NCBI GenBank assembly: GCA_032111745.1
Contig: JAULUH010000534.1
Location: 1 to 53,251, forward strand
Origin: JAULUH01 sp032111745
Lineage (GTDB): Bacteria > Chloroflexota > Anaerolineae > JAAEKA01
Direction of reading: 5' to 3'
DNA: 53,251 bases
The first letter of the stretch is position 1. Each line of letters begins with the position of its first letter. Under the pieces are notes generated by a model. The model did not search any database. It was not told where the DNA came from and was given only the letters and a program-made list of their open reading frames with translations. A program made the position numbers and the translations under genes. Shown in pieces: positions 1 to 11,102 of the stretch.

Positions 1-258
1 GGCGTACTCCTCTTCGGTGAGCAGCCCCTGGGCCTTGAGCGCGCCCAGGCGCTCGAGCTGCGTGATCACGTCTTCTTCCTGGGCCGGTGGGGCTGCCTGC
101 GGCGGCGGCGGCGCATACTCGACCGCGGCCGTGTTCGCGGCGTGCGCGTACGCCTGCGCGTTCTTGTCCGCCTGCCGGCGGTTGACGGCATTGCGGGTAG
201 CAGTAGCCGTGCCGACCACGGCGGCGGTTCTAGCCATTCCTCGCATTAATCCTGGCAT
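1..258 (-). CDS. SHOCT-domain protein, C-terminus cut by window edge
   Basis: Partial minus-strand gene; 86 codons are visible before the window edge. I read the start as the ATG at 256-258, which has a GGAGG ribosome binding site a few bases upstream. The protein begins MPGLMRGMARTAAVVGTA, then has an Ala/Arg-rich stretch, a Pro/Ala linker and a C-terminal helix-turn-helix pattern: ITQLERLGALKAQGLLTEEEYA. That last pattern is the SHOCT motif, a short oligomerisation module often found at protein C-termini. The start lies 11 bases after the stop of the upstream DUF6325 gene, so the two are very probably co-transcribed. The biochemical role is unknown. Confidence 0.8.
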   Translation of the reverse strand, partial: MPGLMRGMARTAAVVGTATATRNAVNRRQADKNAQAYAHAANTAAVEYAPPPPQAAPPAQEEDVITQLERLGALKAQGLLTEEEYA

Positions 259-269
259 CTCAGCCTCCT

Positions 270-701
270 TTAGGTGTTGGTGGCAAGCGAGGCGAAGGCC
301 TCGTCGACGACGGTCGCCGGCACGCGGAAGTGCCCAGCCATCTCCAGGCCGGCGGCCTGGAGCGCATTGGCAAGGTTGATCGCCCAGGTATGTTCGATGG
401 CCAGGGCGAAGACGCCCGAGCCGGGCACCATGCCCTCGTACAGCGTGGCGGCATCCTCGGAGTCGAAGAGACCTCGCGTCTCCTCCGGGATGAAGCCCAC
501 GGCGGCGGCCTGTTCCGGTGGCAGGTCCTTGAGCTCGAGCTTCCACGGCCTGCCCTTGTCGTCCTTCAGCAGCACCATGGCGTCCAGAACCCGGATCGTC
601 CCGGCTGCGGACAGCCGTTCCAGCTCCGCCAGGACGCTGCCGTCGAAGCGCGGCACTCCGACAGCCATGACGAGCACGTCTACTGGTCCACGTTTAAGCA
701 T
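270..701 (-). CDS. DUF6325 family protein
   Basis: 143 residues. It starts at an ATG preceded by GGAGGAAAT, a good ribosome binding site. The sequence MLKRGPVDVLVMAVGVPRFD, a central LLKDDKGRPWKLEL and a C-terminal ALAIEHTWAINLANALQAAG match my memory of DUF6325/DUF1269-like proteins: soluble alpha/beta proteins of about 140 residues that usually sit next to SHOCT proteins in Actinobacteria and Chloroflexi. It is followed by a SHOCT gene here too. No signal peptide or TM segment is seen. Function is unknown; stress or envelope roles have been proposed for related families but nothing in the sequence shows one. A perfect palindrome lies 40 bases upstream of the start. Confidence 0.8.
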   Translation of the reverse strand: MLKRGPVDVLVMAVGVPRFDGSVLAELERLSAAGTIRVLDAMVLLKDDKGRPWKLELKDLPPEQAAAVGFIPEETRGLFDSEDAATLYEGMVPGSGVFALAIEHTWAINLANALQAAGLEMAGHFRVPATVVDEAFASLATNT

Positions 702-740
702 TTGTCATTTCCTCCAGAAATCTATCTGCGACAGGCGGCC

Positions 741-755
741 CACTACACTGTAGTG
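741..755. promoter_or_regulatory. Perfect 7-1-7 palindrome, candidate operator
   Basis: CACTACA-C-TGTAGTG is a perfect inverted repeat lying 40-54 bases upstream of the DUF6325 start on the minus strand, where an operator or leader would sit. The core TACA-N-TGTA resembles the TACA/TGTA half-sites bound by the BlaI/CopY repressor family, and such a repressor is encoded at 23773-24215. The link is inference only. Confidence 0.45.
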
Positions 756-830
756 GCTGAGGTGTAAGGGGCTAGGGTGTTGCCATTACCGGGTCATAGC
801 TGGATGCTCCTTTCGAGTAAGCGTGCGGGT

Positions 831-1097
831 TCAGGGCAGTTTGTTCGGCTCCAAACCAATGCACTCCACGGACAATAGCGGCAGGCCCAGATCGTAGAGA
901 AGGTTCAGGGCGGTGGCCAGCGCGGCCTGGTCCTGGAAATAACCGGTGATCAGCGTTGTCGGTGGTTCATGGGGTTGGCTTTGAATCTGAATGATGACGC
1001 CACCCATGTATTCGGACCAGCTTTCGGCCAGGTAGCCTTGGATGCGTAACCTGTAGGTGGCCGGAGAGTCGACAGTGAGCCCTCTATAAGTTTGCAT
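831..1097 (-). CDS. Small unknown protein linked to MalT-like regulator
   Basis: 88 residues, starting MQTYRGLTVDSPATYRLRIQ and ending in a conserved-looking block, ALATALNLLYDLGLPLLSVE. I recognise the pattern (YRLRIQGYL..SWSEYMGG...TTLITG...DQAAL...L.DLGLPLLSV) as a small protein often found beside MalT-like LuxR regulators in Chloroflexi and other phyla, but I know of no described function. No signal peptide, TM segment or cysteine cluster is visible apart from one Cys near the end. It lies 268 bases downstream of the regulator stop on the same strand, so it may share its transcript or be its target. The intergenic stretch holds no clear promoter that I can define. Confidence 0.7.
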   Translation of the reverse strand: MQTYRGLTVDSPATYRLRIQGYLAESWSEYMGGVIIQIQSQPHEPPTTLITGYFQDQAALATALNLLYDLGLPLLSVECIGLEPNKLP

Positions 1098-1365
1098 CAG
1101 GTCCCTTTCCGGCGATTCTACCCTGGGTGATAGTGACGCAGTAAATTCTCCAGCCTACCAAAACAACAGCGCGTCACGAAAACAATAGATCAAACCATAC
1201 CTTGACACTATCATAGACCCCAGGCAGTGACAAGGCCCGAAATGATGTAGAAAAGTAGTATAGGGAAGAGCAAGTTCGCGGCCCAAGAGACCGGCGCCAG
1301 GCGCCGGCGGAGCTATGCCGAATCGGGGGAGGTTGGGAAAGGCCTGCGGATGGCGGTGGAGAAGG

Positions 1366-4185
1366 TCAGGGTTGTGCTGGCAACAGGCCCAAGGCAATCG
1401 CCGCGGTTACCGCTTCTCTCCGGTTGTTCACAGCCAGCTTCTGAAAGATGTTCGCGGTGTGCTTCTTGGTTGTCGCCTCTGAAATCACCAGACGCTGCGC
1501 AATCTCCTTGGCGCTGAACCGCTGGCCCAGGAGCGCCAGGATTTCAAGCTCGCGGTTGGTCAAGGGCTCGATCAAGTTTGCCTGAGAGGCAAGCGAAGTC
1601 GACGGTAAGAGCGGGTGGGATGACGACGAGGGAATAGGGGGGCTGGAAGGGCCCGAGTGCAGCGAGGGACTGGAACGTCCCGAGTGCAGCGAGGGACTGG
1701 AACGTCCCGAGTGCAGCGAGGGAAAAGCGTTCAGGATCTGCTCGATGTAGCCTGGAGCAATGCCTCGCCTGACCAGTCGTTCCACTAGACCGGCCATGGC
1801 AGGACCCAGGTCCACGAAAACGCGGATGAAGCCGCCCGGCTGGGCCAGAGCCACCGCTTGTTCCAGCGCTTGCAGCGCGGCCGGCTCGTTTCCCTGCGCG
1901 TTATGGCACAAGGCCTGCAGGGCTAGCACGTCCATGGTGAAGCGCGTATTGTGGGTCGACGTGACGAAAGCGTGCAGCCGGGAAAGCGCTTCTGCCGCCT
2001 GCTGCCGGCTGGCGGGCGTGTTCATGAGGAGAAGAACCTTTGGCAATGTCAGCTGAGGTGCGTAGAAGAACGCCATGATCCCGAGCGGGACCAGGGGGCC
2101 AACAGTCGTTGCCCAACGACCAGCTGTCTCGAGGTCGCCCTGCATCGCGGCCAGTTCAGCTCCAAACGCCTGCGCGAGTGGCAGCAGTGCCTCGCTGTGT
2201 ATCTCCGCCAAATAGCTGCTCACCCGGTCGAGCGCGCGGCGCGCCTCGTCGGGCCTGCCGCGCGCCTGATGGATCGCCGCGAGCACAATGGCGCTCTGCA
2301 AGACGGTGATCCGATGACACACATGGCGCTGCTCTTGCACGGCGTGGGCGTGCCACTCGGCGGCTGCCAGGTCGTTGCGCTGATAGTAACCACTGGCGAG
2401 GAAATAGTGCCCCCAACCGAGAGTCTCCCGCTGCTGGTCGGTGGCCTGGCTGACCCTTACAGCATGCTGAGCCGACTGCAACGTGCCGTGTAGATCCGCA
2501 GCCATCCAATGGATGAAGCTGAGCGAAGCCGTTAGGCGTGCTCGCGGCGCGGCGATGCCCGTGGTGTCCTCCCTCTGGGCGGCCGCAAGTATCGCATAGG
2601 AGCGATCGACCTGTCCGGACATCTGATAGGCTCCGGCCAGCTGTAGCCATGCCTCGACGCGTGCCATGTACCACTCCTGCGGCATCGTCTCCAGGGCGCT
2701 GGTTGCCAGCGTGATCACGCCCTGCGGATCATTGGCTGCGAAGCCCTTCTCGATGCTGCGCAGGGTGTTGATCTCGCCCTGCAGTTGCCGGGCGTATTCA
2801 CGCTGCCCTGTCATCTGATCGACGAGCGTCTGAGCCTGATCGACTGTATCCAGAACTGTTCGGGAATCGGCCCGGCCGAGCTCGGCGATCCAGGCCCTGG
2901 CTAGCAGCAAGTCAGGATGCTGGGCCTGTGTCGTTGCCGGAAACAGGCGCAGCCAGCGCTCGAGGCGGGGCCGCTGCTCGGTATCCAGCAGGTGATGGCG
3001 GTGCTGCGCCACCAGTTGCACAGCCCCTAGAGTGTCGTTGCCAGCCAGTGCGTGCCGCAAAGCCTGTTCAATGGATCCTTGGCTGGCATACCACGCACTG
3101 GCTCGGATGTGCAGAGTCTCTATCTCGTGAGCATCGAGCTTGCGCGTTAGCCGGCTGCGCAGGATCTCGTGGAACAAATGGTGGTACCGATACCAGAGTC
3201 CCTGTTCGTCCAGGGGCATGGTGAACAGGTTCGTCTCTTCCAACCATTGCAGATTGGCCTGCCCGTGGTGCGCCACGCCGTCCGGATCCATGACCGCATC
3301 ACACAGCGGCCCGCAAAGCAGGTCGAGGATCGAGGTCTTGACGAGAAAGTCTTCTATCGCGGGCGGAACGCGGGACAGCACCTCGGTCGTCAGGTAGTCC
3401 ATCACGTAGCGGTTCTCGGCGTGCAAGGTGGCGACCTGGCGGTCGACGTCACCGCCATAGCGCAGCGTTAATGCTGCCAAGCGCAAGCCGGCGGCCCAGC
3501 CTTCCGTTCTCTCAGCCAGCACCGCAATGGCTTCATCTTGGAGGGTGGTATCGATAGCATGGTCCATGAAGGTCGCCGTCTCTTCCGCGGAGAAACGCAG
3601 GTCCCTGGACCGGATCTCGCTCATCTGGCCACGCGCTCTTAGACTCCCCAACCTCAGCAACGGCTCGTGGCGTGTGAGGAGCATCACGTGCAATCCTTTC
3701 AGGGGATGTCGCAGCAGAGCAGAAAGCAAGATGTAGATGTCTAGTTCGTGGATCTCGTGGGCGTCGTCCAGTGCCAGGATGAACGCGCGCCCAAGTTCGG
3801 CCAGCTCGTTGATCAGGCTGTCGGCAATGACTGAAACCGGGGGCAGACTGGTTCCGGCCAGAATCAACTGAGTGCGACGCACCGACCCGGGAAACACGGA
3901 ATCTATCGCGGCGAGCAGGTAGTCCAGGAACACACGAAGGTCATTGTCGCTCTCGTCGAGCGAAAGCCAGACGCTGGGCAACCTGCAGGTTTCCAGGAAT
4001 GAACTCGCGAGAATGGTTTTCCCATAGCCGGCCGGGCCACAAATCAAGGTCAGTGGACGGCTCAGTCCCTGGTTGAGTGCGTCGAACAGGCGCGGTCGAA
4101 CCACGAGATCGTGGGGAACCGCCGGACGAAAGAACTTGGTCTGTCGTAACACTATCGAGCCCTGCTCCCTAGCCAAGAGGCGCAC
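1366..4185 (-). CDS. MalT-like LuxR-family ATP-dependent transcriptional regulator
   Basis: 939 residues, GTG start. The architecture is that of MalT/STAND regulators: an N-terminal LRQTKFFRP...RPRLFDAL entry, a Walker A GPAGYGKT at residues 50-57, a Walker B-like ILALDDAHE near 140, a winged-helix region, a long TPR-like helical region (about 400-800) and a C-terminal LuxR helix-turn-helix (LTNRELEILALL...SEATTKKHTANIFQKL, about 870-935). Members bind ATP and an inducer and activate transcription as oligomers. Odd here is a run of three 9-residue repeats, SLHSGRSSP-like, at about 821-848 in the linker before the HTH. The inducer cannot be read from sequence. A GTG at residue 12 is an alternative start. 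A promoter with extended -10 lies 131-158 bases upstream. Confidence 0.93.
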   Translation of the reverse strand: MRLLAREQGSIVLRQTKFFRPAVPHDLVVRPRLFDALNQGLSRPLTLICGPAGYGKTILASSFLETCRLPSVWLSLDESDNDLRVFLDYLLAAIDSVFPGSVRRTQLILAGTSLPPVSVIADSLINELAELGRAFILALDDAHEIHELDIYILLSALLRHPLKGLHVMLLTRHEPLLRLGSLRARGQMSEIRSRDLRFSAEETATFMDHAIDTTLQDEAIAVLAERTEGWAAGLRLAALTLRYGGDVDRQVATLHAENRYVMDYLTTEVLSRVPPAIEDFLVKTSILDLLCGPLCDAVMDPDGVAHHGQANLQWLEETNLFTMPLDEQGLWYRYHHLFHEILRSRLTRKLDAHEIETLHIRASAWYASQGSIEQALRHALAGNDTLGAVQLVAQHRHHLLDTEQRPRLERWLRLFPATTQAQHPDLLLARAWIAELGRADSRTVLDTVDQAQTLVDQMTGQREYARQLQGEINTLRSIEKGFAANDPQGVITLATSALETMPQEWYMARVEAWLQLAGAYQMSGQVDRSYAILAAAQREDTTGIAAPRARLTASLSFIHWMAADLHGTLQSAQHAVRVSQATDQQRETLGWGHYFLASGYYQRNDLAAAEWHAHAVQEQRHVCHRITVLQSAIVLAAIHQARGRPDEARRALDRVSSYLAEIHSEALLPLAQAFGAELAAMQGDLETAGRWATTVGPLVPLGIMAFFYAPQLTLPKVLLLMNTPASRQQAAEALSRLHAFVTSTHNTRFTMDVLALQALCHNAQGNEPAALQALEQAVALAQPGGFIRVFVDLGPAMAGLVERLVRRGIAPGYIEQILNAFPSLHSGRSSPSLHSGRSSPSLHSGPSSPPIPSSSSHPLLPSTSLASQANLIEPLTNRELEILALLGQRFSAKEIAQRLVISEATTKKHTANIFQKLAVNNRREAVTAAIALGLLPAQP
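1643..1723 (-). repeat. Three in-frame 27-bp tandem repeats
   Basis: Three adjacent copies of a 27-bp unit (1643-1669, 1670-1696, 1697-1723). The second and third are identical; the first differs at a few bases. Each encodes nine residues (SLHSGRSSP or SLHSGPSSP) and so keeps frame in the MalT-like regulator. They lie in the linker between the TPR-like region and the HTH and look like a minisatellite able to change copy number. Confidence 0.9.
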
Positions 4186-4315
4186 CGTTCATGGTGGGCG
4201 GTGACCTTCGAGCAGCAGGGTGCCCAGGTGGCGACGAATACGCAACGAGGTTTCGAATGGGGAGTGAGGAAAGCACTGCGATCGTTCCGTGACTATGTGA
4301 GCTATGACTGCCGCG

Positions 4316-4343
4316 ATTATACCACATTTGTGGCGTGGGGCAA
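4316..4343 (-). promoter_or_regulatory. Promoter for the MalT-like regulator
   Basis: On the minus strand, TTGCCC at 4343-4338, a 16-base spacer, then TATAAT at 4321-4316 preceded by TGG, giving an extended -10. Transcription would start near 4309, leaving a leader of about 120 bases before the GTG at 4185. Confidence 0.55.
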
Positions 4344-4382
4344 GGCAATCCTCGCTAATTCACAACCGCCGACGTGCCAGGC

Positions 4383-4411
4383 TTGGCAGAATCGCCGAAA
4401 CTGGCGACAAT
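4383..4411 (+). promoter_or_regulatory. Possible mfd promoter
   Basis: TTGGCA (4383-4388), a 17-base spacer and GACAAT (4406-4411). The match is moderate, but placement is right: the start would be near 4418, about 45 bases before the GTG of mfd. It faces away from the regulator promoter at 4316-4343. Confidence 0.4.
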
Positions 4412-4463
4412 ACCCTGTTGTAGTGCGTGATCCTCTGATTCAGACCAGGCAATTGGCCCTACC

Positions 4464-8117
<3,654 letters not shown>

Positions 8118-8216
8118 CCGGGGTTAGGGGACTGTGATCCAAGGCTCCACGGAGCTGGACCAGATGTCGACCGGTTTGCCCGGCCACAGCCAGGGCGCAA
8201 CCGCAGAACATTTAGA

Positions 8217-8248
8217 AACATTGAGCAAAATGTTGAGCAAGATTGAGC
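8217..8248. repeat. TTGAGC direct repeats and dyad upstream of the orphan promoter
   Basis: TTGAGC occurs three times (8221, 8233, 8243). The first overlaps a perfect dyad AACATT-N6-AATGTT (8217-8234). They lie 11-42 bases upstream of the -35 box at 8259, a usual place for an activator site. Confidence 0.5.
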
Positions 8249-8258
8249 GAAGATTGTC

Positions 8259-8287
8259 TTGACAAAGCAGGCGAGAGAAGGTACAAT
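8259..8287 (+). promoter_or_regulatory. Strong sigma-70-type promoter with no gene downstream
   Basis: TTGACA at 8259-8264, exactly 17 bases, then TACAAT at 8282-8287. This is the closest match to the housekeeping consensus in the window. On the plus strand nothing protein-coding follows: the next gene (GT39) runs the other way. The transcript would start near 8294 and enter the hairpin at 8297-8346. Confidence 0.75.
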
Positions 8288-8293
8288 AGTAGG

Positions 8294-8350
8294 GAACAAA
8301 CGCCGGTTTGTGGAGATCCTCCCCCCAACCCACAAGTCGGCGTTTGCGCG
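8294..8350 (+). ncRNA. Candidate C-rich-loop small RNA (hairpin)
   Basis: The predicted transcript folds at once into a 17-bp stem (8297-8313 with 8330-8346; nine Watson-Crick pairs, two G-U pairs, six more Watson-Crick pairs) that presents a 16-base loop containing UCCUCCCCCC. Such CCUCC-type loops are complementary to Shine-Dalgarno sequences and are typical of C-rich trans-acting small RNAs. The 3' end is not defined: there is no T-run after the stem, and the RNA may run into the 3' end of the convergent GT39 gene, antisense to it. The hairpin could instead, or also, end GT39 transcription from the other strand. Confidence 0.5.
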
Positions 8351-8365
8351 TCCAGCGCCTGGCAC

Positions 8366-9898
8366 TTACGGCACGGCCGGTGCCAGCAGGTCGTAGCGAT
8401 CGACGCGCACGCGGGTGAAGGCTGCGCTGTCCATGGTCCGGCCGTGCTGCTCCAACCACTGCCTTACCAGTCCCCGGCTATCCCACATCTCTTCCTCTGA
8501 GGCAATCAGCCACACCGCGGGCGCATCCGCGGTGGCCCGTGCCATCTCGTCCTCCACTTGCCGAAGCGGGTTGTCGTTATTGGTATAGGGTCCCTCGGCG
8601 AAGCCGGCACCCGGACCGGCGTAGTACTCATAGGGATACCGGCTATAGGGGATCAGGAAGAGCAGGCGATCGTCCGGCTGGCGCCGCGCCTCGACGTAGG
8701 CTGCAGCGGCGCGAAAGTCGGACTTGATGGGCACATGCATCTGGCGCCAGCCGCCGACTAAGCCCAGGCCGATCAGCCCGGCCAGCATGGCCCAGCCCAA
8801 CGGGCGCCAGGTATGGGCCAGGGCGGCGATGCCCAGGGCCAGCAGCATCGCCAGCGCGGGCAGGACCCAGATCAGGTAGCGATCGGTGAAGAGAGGCTTG
8901 CGCAACGTGATGAGGAACAGGCCAACTGCCGGCAGCAGCAGCCAGCTCAACAGCAAGCCCCCCAGCCGGATGCGGCCGGATGGGGCGCCCTCCCTGCCAG
9001 GTCCCAGGACGGCACCGGCCAGCACGAGGAAGATGACGGGTGCCACCACCCACAGGGTGCGGGGCACGCCCATGCCGCGAGCGAAGCCGGTGATCAACAC
9101 ACCCGCCATGTCGGGCAGGGGCACGAAGGCATGGCCAGTCTGAAAATCGGGGGTTGTGAACAGGCGAAGCTGCCACCAGCCCGCTACGGCGACATAGGGC
9201 ACGGCCAGCGCCAGCAGGAGCCCCATGAACGGCGCAAAGCTGCGACGGCTGGCCGGCCACAGGAAGACCAGCCAGAGCAGGTGAACCGGCACGATCAGCA
9301 CGGCGAGCACGTGGACCAACACAGCCGCTACAAGGGTGCCGAGGTAGACAAGCCAGCGAAGCCAGGTGCCATGCTCGACTGCAGCCAGCAGCGCCAGGTT
9401 GGCGGCAAGCGCCAGGGCCAGCAACGGGGCATACATCTTGCCTTCCTGGCTGTACCAGACCAAATAGGGGCTCACTGCCACGAGCAGGGCGCTGAGCAGG
9501 GGAACATTGGCCAGGGCCAGCCCGCGCTCCGCAGCCGGCGGGCTCTGGCCGCTGGCGCGCCAGAGGCGCCTGGCCAGCATGAAGGTGAGAGGAATGGCCA
9601 GGACTCCGGCCATGACCGAGGGAAAACGCAGGGCAAATTCGCTCTGCCCGGCCAGCGCCAGCCAGGGGCGCAGGGAGAGGAAGAACAGCGGCCCGTTCTC
9701 GCCCGGCCTGGTGAAGCTCCCCAATAGGTCCGCCAGGGACTGCGTGGCAAAGCGAATGGAGTCCACTTCATCCCGCCACAGGCTCTGCGAGCCGATGCCG
9801 GCGAGCCTCCAGGCGAAGGCCAGCAAGCATAAGGCCAGCAAGGCTATGCGCGAGAGATCGAATCCAAGCTGGCGCGGCCTATCCTGGCGGTCGTTCAC
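8366..9898 (-). CDS. GT39 family integral membrane glycosyltransferase
   Basis: 510 residues from the GTG at 9898-9896. An upstream extension of the frame lies inside the neighbouring gene and has Arg/His-rich, noncoding-looking composition, so I reject it. The first luminal loop carries WRDEVDSIRFA, the acidic motif of the PMT/ArnT (GT39) family, after a first TM helix (SRIALLALCLLAFAWRL). About 9-11 hydrophobic helices follow, then a soluble C-terminal part (YEYYAGPGAG...). The family uses polyprenyl-phosphate sugars to glycosylate lipids or proteins outside the cytoplasmic membrane; substrate unknown. It overlaps the upstream gene by 20 bases and should be co-transcribed with it. A polyprenyl-phosphate mannose synthase at 35980-36828 could supply its donor. 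Confidence 0.85.
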   Translation of the reverse strand: MNDRQDRPRQLGFDLSRIALLALCLLAFAWRLAGIGSQSLWRDEVDSIRFATQSLADLLGSFTRPGENGPLFFLSLRPWLALAGQSEFALRFPSVMAGVLAIPLTFMLARRLWRASGQSPPAAERGLALANVPLLSALLVAVSPYLVWYSQEGKMYAPLLALALAANLALLAAVEHGTWLRWLVYLGTLVAAVLVHVLAVLIVPVHLLWLVFLWPASRRSFAPFMGLLLALAVPYVAVAGWWQLRLFTTPDFQTGHAFVPLPDMAGVLITGFARGMGVPRTLWVVAPVIFLVLAGAVLGPGREGAPSGRIRLGGLLLSWLLLPAVGLFLITLRKPLFTDRYLIWVLPALAMLLALGIAALAHTWRPLGWAMLAGLIGLGLVGGWRQMHVPIKSDFRAAAAYVEARRQPDDRLLFLIPYSRYPYEYYAGPGAGFAEGPYTNNDNPLRQVEDEMARATADAPAVWLIASEEEMWDSRGLVRQWLEQHGRTMDSAAFTRVRVDRYDLLAPAVP

Positions 9899-10922
9899 CG
9901 TTGTTACCGCCGTTGCCGCCGTTGCTGCGATGGCGGGCGGCGACCCGCTGAGAGCCACCGGAGGCAGCAGGTTTGGCCGCTGGTGGGGGTGCCGGCGGTG
10001 GTGGGGGAGACGCGGCGCCAGCCTGGGGTCCCGGAGGCGTTGGCTGCTGCGGAATCTGGACCGGCGTGTAAGGCGGGCGAGGGCGCCTGGCCAGCCAGAA
10101 GCCACCGATCACGGCCAGGGGCAGCAAGAGCAGGCCACAGGCGATCCAGACGTAGCCGAACGCGACTACCAGGTTGTCGATGAACAGGGCCAGGTCAAGG
10201 GACCGGTCCGCCACCGGCTCCGTTGGCTCTGCCGGCTGCGCTGGCGGCGGCACGACCACGATGCCGAGGATCGGCGTGGCCGTGGGCGGAGGCGCAGCGG
10301 GGGGTACTGTGGGGACGGCCGGCGTTGGCGGCGGTGGGACCAGGCCGGTCTCGGGCAGCGGCGTGGCCGCGCCGGGCGGCTGAGGCACGGGTTGTTCGAA
10401 CGCCGCGGTCTCGAGGGCCTCGATCGTGGCCGCTTGCTGTTGGGGCAGGTTGGGGATGAACTGGTCCTGGGGCAAGACCGGGGTCCAGGTGGGCGTCGAA
10501 CCGGGCGGCGGAGGGGTCCAGGTGGCGGTGGGTGTGCTGGTCGCAAACGCCGGCTGGGCCGGGACGGTGCTGGTAGGTGCTGCCGGCACGCCGGCGTTGG
10601 CCTGCGTGGGGATGGGCGTGGCTAGCGGCGATGGCGTGGTGGGGGTTGGCGTGGGTAGGACAGAGCTGGGATCGTCGGTCGGCAAGGGGATGGCGAGGTT
10701 CCCGGCCCTGGCTCCTGGCAGGTTGGGCACCAACTGGAAGCTAATGGCTACTGCCATCAAGGCCAGCACAACCAGCACGATGCGATCCCGCGCCACACGG
10801 TGCCGGTCCGGGTCCTTCCTGCCGCGCGGCAGAAGATCCAGCCTGGGCTCAGAAGGCTCTGCGCGCTGCTGTGGCATCGCATGTGGGTTGGGGCTGTCGG
10901 CGTGCTGCGGATCGTGGCTCAC
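9879..10922 (-). CDS. Proline/threonine-rich two-TM membrane protein, function unknown
   Basis: 347 residues. A charged N-terminus (about 1-45) is followed by one TM helix (IVLVVLALMAVAISFQLV, about 47-65), then about 190 residues very rich in Pro, Thr and Ala (TPTPTTPSPLATPIP) that look disordered and exported, then a second TM helix (IACGLLLLPLAVIGGFWLA, about 258-278) and a Pro/Ala/Gly-rich cytoplasmic tail. The Thr/Pro-rich stretch is the kind of segment that can be O-glycosylated, and the downstream, overlapping gene is a GT39 glycosyltransferase, so a substrate-enzyme pair is a reasonable but untested idea. No family recognised. Confidence 0.75.
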   Translation of the reverse strand: MSHDPQHADSPNPHAMPQQRAEPSEPRLDLLPRGRKDPDRHRVARDRIVLVVLALMAVAISFQLVPNLPGARAGNLAIPLPTDDPSSVLPTPTPTTPSPLATPIPTQANAGVPAAPTSTVPAQPAFATSTPTATWTPPPPGSTPTWTPVLPQDQFIPNLPQQQAATIEALETAAFEQPVPQPPGAATPLPETGLVPPPPTPAVPTVPPAAPPPTATPILGIVVVPPPAQPAEPTEPVADRSLDLALFIDNLVVAFGYVWIACGLLLLPLAVIGGFWLARRPRPPYTPVQIPQQPTPPGPQAGAASPPPPPAPPPAAKPAASGGSQRVAARHRSNGGNGGNNGERPPG

Positions 10923-10975
10923 GACTCTCCCTGTAGTGACCGGACCCTTCCCGTGGGGAAGGCGAGACTGGCCGG

Positions 10976-11005
10976 ATTATACTTCATGCAGCGGAAGTAC
11001 GCCAA
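10976..11005 (-). promoter_or_regulatory. Promoter for the Pro-rich protein and GT39 operon
   Basis: On the minus strand, TTGGCG at 11005-11000, an 18-base spacer and a perfect TATAAT at 10981-10976. The start would be near 10969, about 47 bases before the ATG at 10922. Confidence 0.5.
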
Positions 11006-11043
11006 TGCTTGCCGGACGACCGCTCCACCTTATGAGAGGGGCG

Positions 11044-11102
11044 CTGAAGACCCGGCTAAAGCCTCGACCCCGGCTCCCGGAGCGGCTGAAGCCGCCACTA
11101 CG
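11044..11102. repeat. REP-like GC-rich extragenic repeat, copy 1
   Basis: Contains CCGGCTAAAGCCTCGAC (11052-11068) and then CTCCCGGAGCGGCTGAAG. The same layout recurs at 22111-22155, and the CCGGCTGAAGCCTCGAC core recurs three times at 21913-22013. It sits just past the 3' end of the ATP-grasp gene, overlapping its last codon and stop. Confidence 0.7.

Noticed and set aside
1202..1230. TTGACA at 1202 as a plus-strand promoter
   Set aside because: No -10 at a suitable distance and no plus-strand gene downstream.
8243..8500. Plus-strand 85-residue frame across the sRNA candidate
   Set aside because: It begins upstream of the -35 box of the promoter, has no ribosome binding site and ends inside GT39 antisense. 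It cannot be the product of that promoter.
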